The notes below the pieces were generated by a model. That model made no database searches. It saw nothing but the letters and a program-made list of their open reading frames with translations, and had not been told where the DNA came from. A program made the translations under genes and the position numbers. A DNA stretch of 64,000 nucleotides from the NCBI GenBank assembly GCA_013911655.1, contig JACESU010000003.1:129996-193995 (forward strand), given 5' to 3'. Source of the stretch: Alphaproteobacteria bacterium. GTDB lineage: Bacteria; Pseudomonadota; Alphaproteobacteria; Caedimonadales; UBA1908. Positions 1 through 7,943 of this stretch are shown here, piece by piece; position 1 is the first letter of the stretch, and the number at the start of each line of letters is the position of its first letter.

Positions 1-247
1 AGAGCGCTTTTTTTCGTCCAAATTTATCACCAAGATAACCAAAAAACATCCCTCCGAAGGGCCTTGCGAGATATCCCATGGCAAAGGCCGTAAGAGTGAG
101 AAGAGAGGTTACAAAGGGGTCTTGGGTTGGAAAGAAAATGGGTCCCAGGAGCGCGGAAAAAAAACCATACAGGGTTACATCATAATATTCTAAGAAGTTT
201 CCTGATAATGCCCCAATTAAATTTCTGCGTGAAGAAGGTGAAAACAT
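1..247 (-). CDS. MFS transporter, MHS/ProP-like (N-terminal part, runs off window)
   Basis: This open frame enters from the left edge and starts at an ATG whose complement is at 245-247; an in-frame stop lies just upstream. The visible 82 residues read as the first two transmembrane segments of a major facilitator of the metabolite:H+ symporter type. They include GNFLEYYDVTLYGFF, the ARPFGGMFFG stretch and the cytoplasmic loop GDKFGRKKAL, which is the MFS motif A that gates the transport cycle. The substrate cannot be told from this part; proline/betaine or dicarboxylate-like symporters share the pattern. It begins 27 bp after the LysR gene on the same strand, so the two are probably one transcription unit. 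The ribosome site is weak (GAGAA). Confidence 0.85.
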   Translation of the reverse strand, partial: MFSPSSRRNLIGALSGNFLEYYDVTLYGFFSALLGPIFFPTQDPFVTSLLTLTAFAMGYLARPFGGMFFGYLGDKFGRKKAL

Positions 248-274
248 CAATTTTTCTCTGGATGGCAATTAAGA

Positions 275-1174
275 TTATTCATCTTGATTACCACGAAAGC
301 CTTTTTCTTCGAGATATTTTTTTAAAACATCGTAAAAGGCGTTAATGCGGGCGTCATCGCGAGAATTCTTAAGGCAGATGTAATAGATGTCAACAATAGG
401 GCCTTCCAGATCAGGTAGAACAGGGATCACCTTCGTTTTATTAAGAGTGATAGCTTCTTTGGAGAGAGAAAGAATACCAAGACCTAGCTCCGCTGCCTTT
501 TGAAGGGTATGAGATGAGTTGGTGATAATCTGCGCTCGTTTTTGTTTTTTAATTAAAGACAAGTGCCAGTTAACACTCGAGTGAGGTTGAACAATATTCT
601 CTGGATAAGACAAAAAGATATGATTTTCTAAATCCACCACAGTTTTCGGTGTGCCGTTGCGTTCAAGATACTCGGGGCTGGCAAAAAGACCTAAGTGAAA
701 TCGCATGAGAAAGCGCTGTTCTAGGTGAGGGATCTCGCCCATATGAGGGCGCATGAGCACGTCTGATTCTCGCAGATTCAAGTCCACAGGTTTGTCTTCC
801 GCCAGCAGTGTCAAATCGATATCTGGGTATGACTCACGAAACCGTGGGAGCGCTCTTACCACAACTTGAGAGGTAAGAGCGTGGGTGGTGGACACACATA
901 AGTGTCCTTTTGTTTCGTTTTTTACAAGGAGAGCGTGTTTAAGATTTTCCACATCAGAGAGAATTTTTTGTGCTTTTTGGAAGAGGAGCTCACCACTTGG
1001 TGTTAGGACAATGCCATGCTTTCCTGCGACATACAGTTGAATCCCTAATTCTTTTTGGAAACGTTTAAGTCTGTCGGTAATAGCTGGCTGAGTTTTGCCC
1101 AAATGGTGGGTGGCACTGGTGATTTGTTTTTCACGAGCGACCACATAAAAAATCCTAAGGGCTTCTAAATCCAT
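275..1174 (-). CDS. LysR family transcriptional regulator
   Basis: A 299-residue protein of normal LysR length. Residues 1-60 form the winged helix-turn-helix (MDLEALRIFY, with the recognition helix around TQPAITDRLKRF), followed by a linker helix and a LysR substrate-binding domain from about residue 90. ATG is preceded by AAGGAT at good spacing. It lies upstream of the MFS gene and divergent from a LuxI-like gene, the usual arrangement for a LysR protein that controls a neighbour; the inducer is unknown. It is clearly paralogous to the LysR protein at 41112-42014: both share HLGLFA/NLGLFA-x-EYLE, NWHL and LGI-SL-KE in the effector domain. Family assignment is firm; the target is inferred. 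Confidence 0.93.
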   Translation of the reverse strand: MDLEALRIFYVVAREKQITSATHHLGKTQPAITDRLKRFQKELGIQLYVAGKHGIVLTPSGELLFQKAQKILSDVENLKHALLVKNETKGHLCVSTTHALTSQVVVRALPRFRESYPDIDLTLLAEDKPVDLNLRESDVLMRPHMGEIPHLEQRFLMRFHLGLFASPEYLERNGTPKTVVDLENHIFLSYPENIVQPHSSVNWHLSLIKKQKRAQIITNSSHTLQKAAELGLGILSLSKEAITLNKTKVIPVLPDLEGPIVDIYYICLKNSRDDARINAFYDVLKKYLEEKGFRGNQDE

Positions 1175-1238
1175 TCTTTAATCCTTGGGTGCGACAAGGC
1201 ACTCTCAAAATGCTTTTGTTAACACAAAAACAATTGTA

Positions 1239-1267
1239 TTGACAGCCAAATTTTTTCCTACTATAGA
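1239..1267 (+). promoter_or_regulatory. sigma70-type promoter for the LuxI-like gene
   Basis: A perfect -35 box TTGACA at 1239-1244 is followed after exactly 17 bases by TATAGA at 1262-1267. It points toward the gene starting at 1411, leaving a leader of about 135 bases. It sits in the 236-bp divergent region shared with the LysR gene, so LysR control is plausible. Read by eye; not tested. Confidence 0.6.
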
Positions 1268-1287
1268 GCTTAAATATAAGTATTATG

Positions 1288-1317
1288 CGATGTATTATGA
1301 TTAAATCTTATACATCG
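1288..1317. promoter_or_regulatory. 8-bp inverted repeat in the leader of the LuxI-like gene
   Basis: CGATGTAT at 1288-1295 is mirrored by ATACATCG at 1310-1317 across a 14-base AT-rich spacer. It lies just downstream of the predicted transcription start, so it could be a repressor site or an RNA hairpin. It does not resemble the classical lux box (no CTG/CAG half-sites). Confidence 0.35.
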
Positions 1318-1410
1318 ATTTAAGCAGTGAGTAAACTCTTAAAAAGCTATGATTTTTGACTGTGTCAAAAAAATCTTATGAGAAATTCTATAAATAAGGC
1401 TGGAGGATAC

Positions 1411-1944
1411 ATGTTTAAGATCATTGATGCGCAAAATAAATCAATGCATAACCAAGACCTTATGGAAATGTTTTCCAAGCGTGAGCAAGATGCTTTGTGG
1501 CTCGATGACACAGCCTATGATCACAAGGACTCTGTGTATCTTCTCTTTAATGATACTGAGACGGGCATATACGGTAGTATTAGGCTTAATCCTATGACCA
1601 CAAAGAACGCGGTGAGTGACACGTTGCGACAAGACATTAGTCCCTATGTACAGTCTTGTATCTGGGAGTGTAGTTCCGTTTGTTTTAACACGTCTGGAGA
1701 AGAGCTGAATCAAAGCGAGCCAGAAGTGTTTGAGCATTACTGCAAATATTATTATCAAGCCCTTAGAGGGGCTCTGTCCCACGCATGTGCCCGTTTTCAA
1801 ATTGGCATGCTTCTTTTTATGAACACAAAGAATGAAATCGAAGACATGGAGTTCTTTGGAGGGATGCAGTTTTCCAAAACTGTCATGGTTGACTCAGAAA
1901 ACGATCTTGTTCTTGCGATGTATCCAACTCCTAACTTGCACTAA
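1411..1944 (+). CDS. LuxI-like autoinducer synthase / acyl-transferase-fold protein
   Basis: A 177-residue protein when started at the ATG with GGAGG six bases upstream; an ATG 33 bases earlier has no ribosome site. The N-terminal half follows the acyl-homoserine-lactone synthase pattern: MFKIIDAQN opening, R24, W30, D37 and D40 in the acidic loop, then GSIRLNPMTT with R58 (family: RLLPTT) and IWECSS with E86 (family: WExSR). The conserved Arg of WExSR is replaced by Ser here, so catalysis of the canonical reaction (S-adenosylmethionine plus acyl carrier protein to acyl-homoserine lactone) is uncertain. No LuxR-type receptor gene lies beside it; the divergent neighbour is a LysR regulator. 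Fold-level assignment is fairly confident, product identity is not. Confidence 0.65.
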   Translation: MFKIIDAQNKSMHNQDLMEMFSKREQDALWLDDTAYDHKDSVYLLFNDTETGIYGSIRLNPMTTKNAVSDTLRQDISPYVQSCIWECSSVCFNTSGEELNQSEPEVFEHYCKYYYQALRGALSHACARFQIGMLLFMNTKNEIEDMEFFGGMQFSKTVMVDSENDLVLAMYPTPNLH

Positions 1945-1970
1945 AAGAAAAGCCCGGAAAAATTCCGGGC
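1942..1970 (-). terminator. Rho-independent terminator of carD
   Basis: The 8-bp stem GCCCGGAA/TTCCGGGC (1952-1970, loop AAA) is followed on the minus strand by a T-rich run (1942-1950). It lies 35 bases past the carD stop and 8 bases past the LuxI-like gene stop; the plus-strand side has no T run. Confidence 0.75.
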
Positions 1971-2004
1971 CAGTGGAGATAGAAATAATGAAAAAGTATG
2001 GTGA

Positions 2005-2508
2005 CTAGGCTGCGCGTGCGAGAACGTCCTCGACGCGTTGGGCTGCACTATCTTCGTCGATGGCTTCAATCAACGCGACTTCAGCGCAAAGGCGCTCTAA
2101 AGCCGAGCGGTAAATCTGGCGCTCGCTATAGGATTGTTCGGCGCGATCATCTTTGCAGCGGTAGAGTTCACAAAGAACTTCCGCGACGGATGTAAGATTG
2201 CCGGAATTAATCTTGATCTCGTATTCCTGTGCGCGCCTTGCCCATACACCCTTTTTTGCCTTGATGCGGCGTGTCAGGGTTGAAAATGCGGTGTCAAGAT
2301 CTTCTCTGGAACCAAGACGCCTCAGGCCTGCGGATTGGGCTTTTGCCATGGGAAGACGAAGAGTCATACGGCTTTTTTGAAAGGTAATCACGAGCACTTT
2401 AAGCTCAAGACCGGCTACTTGTTGTGTTTCCACTGATTCAAGTTTCCCCACACCGTGTGTTGGATAAACAACAAACTCACCACCAGAAAAAGAAGCTAGT
2501 TGAGACAT
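2005..2508 (-). CDS. carD: CarD family transcriptional regulator
   Basis: CarD/CdnL proteins bind the RNA polymerase beta subunit and stabilise open promoter complexes. The protein (167 residues from the chosen start) has the CarD/RID N-terminal domain (FSGGEFVVYPTHGVGKLESV, also the RNA-polymerase-binding fold of Mfd) and an all-helical C-terminal domain ending in EDVLARAA. I chose the ATG at 2508 because GGGGGGA lies upstream at good spacing; a GTG 30 bases earlier has no ribosome site. Monocistronic, with its own terminator. Standard in alphaproteobacteria. Confidence 0.92.
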   Translation of the reverse strand: MSQLASFSGGEFVVYPTHGVGKLESVETQQVAGLELKVLVITFQKSRMTLRLPMAKAQSAGLRRLGSREDLDTAFSTLTRRIKAKKGVWARRAQEYEIKINSGNLTSVAEVLCELYRCKDDRAEQSYSERQIYRSALERLCAEVALIEAIDEDSAAQRVEDVLARAA

Positions 2509-2684
2509 ATGTGCATTTCCCCCCATATAAAAAGTCACAAGTTAATAAAACATTAACAGGAGAAAAAGTCAAGTTTTTTTACGTTTCATTAACAAATCCT
2601 TAAGTTTCCAATAGAAAACATTCTTTAGCGCTCTATTTTTATATAGGTGTGCAAAGAAATATTTTCTTGACATCTTGAAAATGG

Positions 2685-3779
2685 TTAAGCGGTCACTTGG
2701 GGCCTCGTAGATTTAAAGGGCAAGACCTTTGCCGAAGCGGTTTCTGGTAAAAGGGGCCTTGTAAGCGCTGCAAGAAGGGTGATCATGGCAGGGGAGTCGT
2801 TCAGGCAAGGAACCACGGTGAAATGGGTGCCGCCTGCTGCCATAAAGACCTCCTTGTACCGAAGGGAAAGTTCTTCAAGGGTCTCAACACAATCCGAGAC
2901 AAAGCCTGGGGCCACAAGGGCAACGCGTGTGACACCTTGGGACGGTAGCGCCTGTAGGACAACGTCTGTATAGGGTTGCAGCCATGCTTTGGGACCAAAC
3001 CTTGATTGGAAAGTGCGATCAAAGCCAAAGGCTTCTCCTTCAAAGCGTTCTTTTAAAAGTCTTGCCGTTTTATCACAGTGACATGCATAGGGGTCACCCT
3101 TTTCGCGGGATTCCAAAGGCATGCCGTGGAAAGAAGCAAGAAGGGTTTGGGGCAACCATTCAAGCATTTTAAGGTGCGTGCGCACGCTCTCCTCAAGGGC
3201 GTCAAGGTATAGGGGATGATCGTGATAGGGCCGGACAACAGTTACGCTTGGCTGCCATCTTTTTTTAAGGAGTGCCCTGAAAACGGTGTCACAAGCGCTG
3301 GCAGTCGTGGCGGCGCAATATTGGGGATAAAGGGGCACCACGATAATTTCTTGGCACCCTTGCTCTTGTAAAAAATCCAGGCGCGAGGAAATAGACGGTG
3401 TGCCGTAACGCATGGCCCACTCGACAACGACATTTTGATCTTCTTCTTGAAAGAGGGCGCTTAGTTTTTCCGACTGCGCTCTGGTGTAGTAACGAAGGGG
3501 GGATTCATTGGTATCCCGCTTCCAAATTGATTTATAGGCATGGGCTGTTTTGTGGGGCCGAAAAGTCAGAATAATGAGCTGTAAGAGGGGTTGCCATAAA
3601 AGGGGGGAGAGCTCAATGACGCGTCTATCGGACAAGAACTCGCTTAAATAGCGACGTATGTCCCACCAAGAGGTAGAATCAGGTGTGCCAAGGTTAATGA
3701 GAAGGATCCCCTTTTTACGGGGGGGGATGGCAGGATGTAAGGGCGGAAGGTGCTGTGTGTCCAAAATAGGAGTGTCCAT
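2685..3779 (-). CDS. hemH: Ferrochelatase
   Basis: Inserts Fe2+ into protoporphyrin IX, the last step of haem synthesis. Visible family features are the opening GILLINLGTPDS, the active-site histidine in ASFHGMP, and the acidic metal-site motif DCVETLEEL; the length (364 residues from this ATG) is normal. The frame stays open to a TTG at 3854, but neither start has a clear ribosome site and homologues usually begin about 20 residues before GILLINLG, so the ATG at 3779 is preferred. Divergent from gpt. No haem-biosynthesis partner lies next to it; haem use is supported by ccmAB elsewhere in the window. Confidence 0.93.
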   Translation of the reverse strand: MDTPILDTQHLPPLHPAIPPRKKGILLINLGTPDSTSWWDIRRYLSEFLSDRRVIELSPLLWQPLLQLIILTFRPHKTAHAYKSIWKRDTNESPLRYYTRAQSEKLSALFQEEDQNVVVEWAMRYGTPSISSRLDFLQEQGCQEIIVVPLYPQYCAATTASACDTVFRALLKKRWQPSVTVVRPYHDHPLYLDALEESVRTHLKMLEWLPQTLLASFHGMPLESREKGDPYACHCDKTARLLKERFEGEAFGFDRTFQSRFGPKAWLQPYTDVVLQALPSQGVTRVALVAPGFVSDCVETLEELSLRYKEVFMAAGGTHFTVVPCLNDSPAMITLLAALTRPLLPETASAKVLPFKSTRPQVTA

Positions 3780-3897
3780 TATTTTGTGATCATGGAGGGT
3801 ATCATAGCGCGAGGCGCGTTCCAAGGGGAGAGGGATCTGGTGTGAGCGCGTCAAAAAAAGTAAAATAATTTTTTGGAAAAAAAGAAAGGAGTCCTTG

Positions 3898-4356
3898 ATG
3901 GCCCAAAAAAGGTATGTGTCTTGGCAACAATTCCATGAAGACTGCGAGCACTTGGCAGAGACATTAAAAGGTGCTGGCCCTTTTACGGGGATTGTGGCAG
4001 TCGCGCGCGGTGGGCTGGCGCCAGCCCTTCTTTTGTCGCAGCTTCTGGATATTCGGCTTATTGATACGTGCTGTCTTGCAAGTTATACCGATGATCATGC
4101 CCAGGATGAGCTAAAACTTTTAAAGGCCTGCCCCCAAGGGGAAGGGCTTTATTTAGTGGTGGATGACTTGGTTGATTCGGGAAAAACAGCGGCCCTCGTG
4201 CGCGCCCAAAGGCCTGACGCACGGATTGTGGTTTTATACGCAAAGCCCCAAGGCGCGCCCTTCGTGGACGCCTTTGTCAAAGAAGTGCCTCAAGACTGTT
4301 GGATCGTTTTCCCGTGGGAAGAGTCGTCTCACGCTGTGAAAGCGTGGCCCCTTTAG
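3898..4356 (+). CDS. gpt: Xanthine-guanine phosphoribosyltransferase
   Basis: Salvages guanine, xanthine and hypoxanthine to nucleotides using PRPP. The 152-residue protein aligns end to end in motif order with the enterobacterial Gpt family: VAVARGGLAPALLLSQ, SYTDDHAQDELKLLK, the PRPP loop VVDDLVDSGKTA, and the C-terminal PQDCWIVFPWEES. The start is the ATG with AAAGGAG six bases upstream; a TTG directly before it is less likely. It is divergent from hemH and its stop codon shares four bases (TTAG) with the stop of the convergent adenosyltransferase gene. Confidence 0.93.
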   Translation: MAQKRYVSWQQFHEDCEHLAETLKGAGPFTGIVAVARGGLAPALLLSQLLDIRLIDTCCLASYTDDHAQDELKLLKACPQGEGLYLVVDDLVDSGKTAALVRAQRPDARIVVLYAKPQGAPFVDAFVKEVPQDCWIVFPWEESSHAVKAWPL

Positions 4357-4946
4357 GAAGGCACGTCGCCAACAAGCGTACCCGGTTGCCATAAAACATC
4401 AGCGCGCCCCTGATCATTTAGGGCGCGCGCCAGCACAAAAAGATAATCCGAGAGCCTATTCAGATACCTTAAGACACCCGCGTGGACGCCTGCACTTGGG
4501 GCGGATTCTGTGGTTAAAAAGGCACACAGATCGCGTTCGGCGCGCCTGGCAATGGTGCGTGCCAGATGCACAAAAGCGCTCGCATCCGTCCCGCCCGGTA
4601 GGACAAAAGACGTTAAAGGGGTAAGGCGCTCATTAAGGGCGTCAAGAGCTTGTTCCAAAGACTCAACTCGGCCTTCATCCAGGCGAAGACAAGGCGGGGC
4701 CCCCTCTTGAAAAGGGACACAAAGATCCGCCCCCACATCAAACAGATCATTTTGAATTTGGGCGAGCATCTCGTCTTGAGGCGTATTTCTCATAAAGGTG
4801 CGCGCAACACCAACGGCAGCGTTAAGCTCATCCACACTGCCGATGACCTGCAAGCGCGGGTGATCTTTAGATACGCGGGCACCACTTCCAAGGGACGTTT
4901 TTCCTTTATCGCCACCTTTGGTATAAATACGAGTGAGTTGCACCAT
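4353..4946 (-). CDS. Cob(I)alamin adenosyltransferase, PduO type
   Basis: Transfers the adenosyl group of ATP to cob(I)alamin to make coenzyme B12. PduO-type hallmarks are the N-terminal IYTKGGDKGKTSLGSG, GSVDELNAAVGVAR, and the C-terminal RRAERDL...LNRLSDYLFVLAR. Length 197 is typical. It begins 5 bases after the HIG1-domain gene, so the pair is translationally coupled; this pairing is common in alphaproteobacteria. Ribosome site is poor. It implies a B12-dependent enzyme or B12 salvage elsewhere in the genome. Confidence 0.93.
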   Translation of the reverse strand: MVQLTRIYTKGGDKGKTSLGSGARVSKDHPRLQVIGSVDELNAAVGVARTFMRNTPQDEMLAQIQNDLFDVGADLCVPFQEGAPPCLRLDEGRVESLEQALDALNERLTPLTSFVLPGGTDASAFVHLARTIARRAERDLCAFLTTESAPSAGVHAGVLRYLNRLSDYLFVLARALNDQGRADVLWQPGTLVGDVPS

Positions 4947-4951
4947 CTTTT

Positions 4952-5146
4952 TTAGGAATGTCTTGAGAGCAATAGAATGGAAAAAATAATCAAAGCCGCC
5001 GCCTGCAATCCTATGCGCCAGCGCATTAATTTGTTGCTACGCTCGCTAGAGTGGTCTTTTGTCACCATGGTGAAAAGGCCCATGACCAGCACAAAGGCTG
5101 TTGCAATAAGGGCGGCACCTGTTAGATAAGTAAGAGCTGTATGCAT
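4952..5146 (-). CDS. Twin-transmembrane HIG1-domain protein
   Basis: A 64-residue protein with two hydrophobic segments (about residues 6-27 and 46-61) separated by the charged loop SERSNKLMRWRIGLQ, the core of the hypoxia-induced HIG1 domain. In mitochondria relatives support respiratory complexes; in bacteria the function is not settled. First gene of a two-gene unit with the adenosyltransferase. Confidence 0.85.
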   Translation of the reverse strand: MHTALTYLTGAALIATAFVLVMGLFTMVTKDHSSERSNKLMRWRIGLQAAALIIFSILLLSRHS

Positions 5147-5232
5147 CTGGTTGTCTCTTGTAAAGCCGATGCTCTACTATAAGCCTGTCAAGATGTCTTG
5201 GAAAGGGCCTCCATTAGCTGGGAATGAAGAAC

Positions 5233-7233
5233 ATGAGTGATCTCTTTAAATCTGCTGCCAGAAAAACGGACGAAGATTATTCGGCCAAGGACATCGAAGT
5301 CCTAGAAGGGCTCGAGCCTGTCCGGCGCAGACCTGGTATGTATATTGGCGGTACCGATGAGGGCGCGCTTCATCACCTTGTGACCGAAATTTTGGATAAC
5401 TCCATGGACGAGGCGGTTGCCGGGCACGCAACGCGCATTGAAATCGACATTGCCGCCGACGGCATGGTCAGTGTACGTGATAACGGACGCGGTATTCCCA
5501 TTGATCCTCACCCCAAATTTCCCGATAAGTCAGCCTTAGAGGTGATCCTGACAACCCTGCACTCGGGCGGTAAGTTCTCGGGAAAGGCATATGAAACATC
5601 GGGTGGTCTTCACGGTGTGGGAATGAGTGTGGTGAACGCTCTATCCGAACTTTTGATCGTGGAGGTGGTGAGCCAAAAGCATCTTTTCCGCCAAACTTAT
5701 AGCAAAGGCGCTCCCACGTCTGCCCTCGAGCAAGTGGGCCCTGTCCATAATCGGCGCGGAACATGTGTCAGTTTTCTGCCCGATATGACCATTTTTGATG
5801 AAGGCGCGCGCCTAAGACCCGCGCGTCTTTACCGCATGATTCGCTCGAAGGCGTATCTTTTTAAGGGAGTCGATATTCGTTGGCAGTGCGATGCGTCTTT
5901 GCTAGAAGCAAGCGATAGTGTGCCCGCCGAGGACCGGTTCCATTTTCCAGGTGGTCTTGCTGATTATTTGCGGGAATCCCTTGGGGATACGGCCCTTGTA
6001 ATGCCCGATTTTTTCGCAGGAGAGGCCCAATTTCCAGAAGGTGAGGGACGCATCGAGTGGGCCGTTGCCTGGCCCGAGTGGGAAGACGGTGTGTTTACGT
6101 CTTATTGTAATACGGTCTCTACACCTCTTGGCGGCACCCATGAGGCCGGGTTTCGGCAAGCCGTCATGCGCTCTCTTCGCGGGTACGGCGAACTTCTAAG
6201 CAATAAACGCGCAGGCCAGTTTACAGCCGATGACTGTCTTGGCGGTGCGACCGTCATTATCTCGGCCTTTATCAAGCAACCCCAATTCCAGGGACAAACC
6301 AAAGAAAAACTTGTCAGCGCTGGGGTGACGCGTTTTGTGGAGGCGGCTCTTAAGGACCGGTTTGATCAGTGGCTGAGCGAACGCAAGGACGTCGCCGAAG
6401 CCCTTGTGACCCATGTCAGTGAGCGCCTGGATCAACGTCTCAAGCGTCGTCAAGCCAAAGAAACCGCCCGTCAAAGCGTGACCAAGCGCCTGCGGCTTCC
6501 CGGCAAGCTTGCGGATTGTATGAGTACGGACCCCGAGGAATGCGAAATTTTCTTGGTAGAGGGCGACTCTGCTGGCGGATCCGCCAAGCAGGCGCGTGAC
6601 CGCAAAACCCAGGCTGTACTTCCCCTTCGTGGGAAAATTCTGAATGTGGCGGCTGCAACAACCGACAAGGCTCTTGCAAACCAGGAATTAACGGATCTTG
6701 CCAAAGCCCTTGGATGTGGGGGCGGGCTTACCAAATGCAATCCTGAAAATCTGCGCTATCACCGTGTGATTATCATGACCGACGCCGATGTGGACGGGGC
6801 GCACATTGCCTCGCTTCTTATGACGTTTTTCTTTTTGGAAATGCGCCCGATTCTGGAAAAGGGTCATGTGTTTTTAGCGCTTCCCCCCTTGTACCGACTG
6901 ACCCAAGGATCGAAATCGCTTTACGCACGGGATGACGCCCACAAGGAGGTGCTTTTGAAGAAAACATTCACTAAAGGAAAGGTAGAAATTAGCCGCTTTA
7001 AAGGTCTTGGTGAAATGTCGTGGCAACATCTCAAAGAAACCACCATGGATCCTAAAACCAGAACACTTCTTCGTGTGGTGTTACCCCAAGAGCTTGTGAG
7101 TCTCAATCCCAACGATCCTGAATCCCTGGTGGAAATCGAAGAGTTTATTGAAAATCTTATGGGACGTAAGGCTGAAAAGCGTTTTTCCTATATTCAAAAT
7201 AACGCCAGTCTTGCGCTGAGTATTGATATCTAG
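5233..7233 (+). CDS. parE: DNA topoisomerase IV subunit B
   Basis: ATPase and TOPRIM subunit of topoisomerase IV, which decatenates chromosomes; its partner parC is at 38732. The GHKL ATPase motifs are visible (EILDNSMDEAV, DNGRGIPID, GLHGVGMSVVNALSE) and the TOPRIM motifs EGDSAGGSAKQARDRKTQ, PLRGKILNV and DADVDGAHI. The length (666 residues) and lack of the large TOPRIM insert of some GyrB proteins favour ParE. Two ATGs are possible (5224 and 5233); GGGA at 5220 is better spaced for the second. A hairpin directly after the stop ends the transcript. Confidence 0.93.
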   Translation: MSDLFKSAARKTDEDYSAKDIEVLEGLEPVRRRPGMYIGGTDEGALHHLVTEILDNSMDEAVAGHATRIEIDIAADGMVSVRDNGRGIPIDPHPKFPDKSALEVILTTLHSGGKFSGKAYETSGGLHGVGMSVVNALSELLIVEVVSQKHLFRQTYSKGAPTSALEQVGPVHNRRGTCVSFLPDMTIFDEGARLRPARLYRMIRSKAYLFKGVDIRWQCDASLLEASDSVPAEDRFHFPGGLADYLRESLGDTALVMPDFFAGEAQFPEGEGRIEWAVAWPEWEDGVFTSYCNTVSTPLGGTHEAGFRQAVMRSLRGYGELLSNKRAGQFTADDCLGGATVIISAFIKQPQFQGQTKEKLVSAGVTRFVEAALKDRFDQWLSERKDVAEALVTHVSERLDQRLKRRQAKETARQSVTKRLRLPGKLADCMSTDPEECEIFLVEGDSAGGSAKQARDRKTQAVLPLRGKILNVAAATTDKALANQELTDLAKALGCGGGLTKCNPENLRYHRVIIMTDADVDGAHIASLLMTFFFLEMRPILEKGHVFLALPPLYRLTQGSKSLYARDDAHKEVLLKKTFTKGKVEISRFKGLGEMSWQHLKETTMDPKTRTLLRVVLPQELVSLNPNDPESLVEIEEFIENLMGRKAEKRFSYIQNNASLALSIDI

Positions 7234-7252
7234 GGTCTGCGTGCGCAGACCC
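7233..7252 (+). terminator. Hairpin after parE
   Basis: GGGTCTGC, loop GTGC, GCAGACCC immediately overlaps the parE stop region. The following T content is modest, so it may act as a weak or 3'-protecting terminator. It also lies 17 bases from the stop of the convergent gene at 7269. Confidence 0.6.
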
Positions 7253-7268
7253 CTGAATCTTATCTTGA

Positions 7269-7712
7269 TTAACCCACACACGCAGCGCCAAGCGCTACGT
7301 CAGCAGGGGGCGGTGCGATAGGGGCGACAAGGCAAGCCAAAGACTTAACCTCGACGGCGGCTTTGACCACATTATCTTTAATGACTGTTAATGGTGCTTT
7401 TCCATCAAGAGCCGCAAGGCCTTTTGTGTCACAGTGTGATCCTTTAAAGTCATCGGCAGCACCAGGGCACACGATTTGTGTGATGGCAGCAATGGTGGAA
7501 TCGTTACAAAGGTCACCGTCAAAGGAGCGCAAGGTAAAATCCAGGCTAAAGGCGTCTGCCTTGGCGCAAACGAAATGAGCCCCTTTCTTTTTACCTGAAG
7601 TCAGAACTTTGCCGACATCGGAAAGGGAAAGGGAAAAGGCGCTCGCGCCTTCAAAAGGGACAAAGCTAATAAGGGACGCGCATAAAAGACATTTAGTGAT
7701 TTTTTTAATCAT
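7269..7712 (-). CDS. Exported cysteine-rich protein of unknown function
   Basis: 147 residues. A Sec signal peptide is clear: MIKKITK, a hydrophobic core, and a cleavage-like SAxA site (EGASA) near residue 25. The mature part of about 122 residues has six cysteines (in FVCAK, DLCND, IVCPG, SHCDT, LACLV and AACVG), an even number consistent with disulphides in the periplasm or outside the cell. No family recognised. AAAGGAAAATC before the ATG is a good ribosome site, so it is very likely real. Divergent from recA, convergent with parE. Confidence 0.75.
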   Translation of the reverse strand: MIKKITKCLLCASLISFVPFEGASAFSLSLSDVGKVLTSGKKKGAHFVCAKADAFSLDFTLRSFDGDLCNDSTIAAITQIVCPGAADDFKGSHCDTKGLAALDGKAPLTVIKDNVVKAAVEVKSLACLVAPIAPPPADVALGAACVG

Positions 7713-7943
7713 GATTTTCCTTTAGTCATGTGTTTTCGAACGGTGCCCATTCTAGGTCTTCTAGGTTAAGTCTTTCTTAAAAAATGATTAAGAGAGGCGC
7801 TGGTTTGTAAAAATAAAAAACCAGGGCCGCGAAGACTTCTTAATCTTTGAAAAAATCACGCCGTTTCTTCATGTGATGCCTTGCCTTGCTTTGTGGTGTG
7901 TGGAATAACCATAAGAAGTTATGCGTTGAAAAAGGGGTAAGTT

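Noticed and set aside
7713-7943. LexA/SOS box upstream of recA
   Set aside because: No GAAC-N7-GAAC or GTTC-N7-GTTC type site found by eye in the intergenic region.
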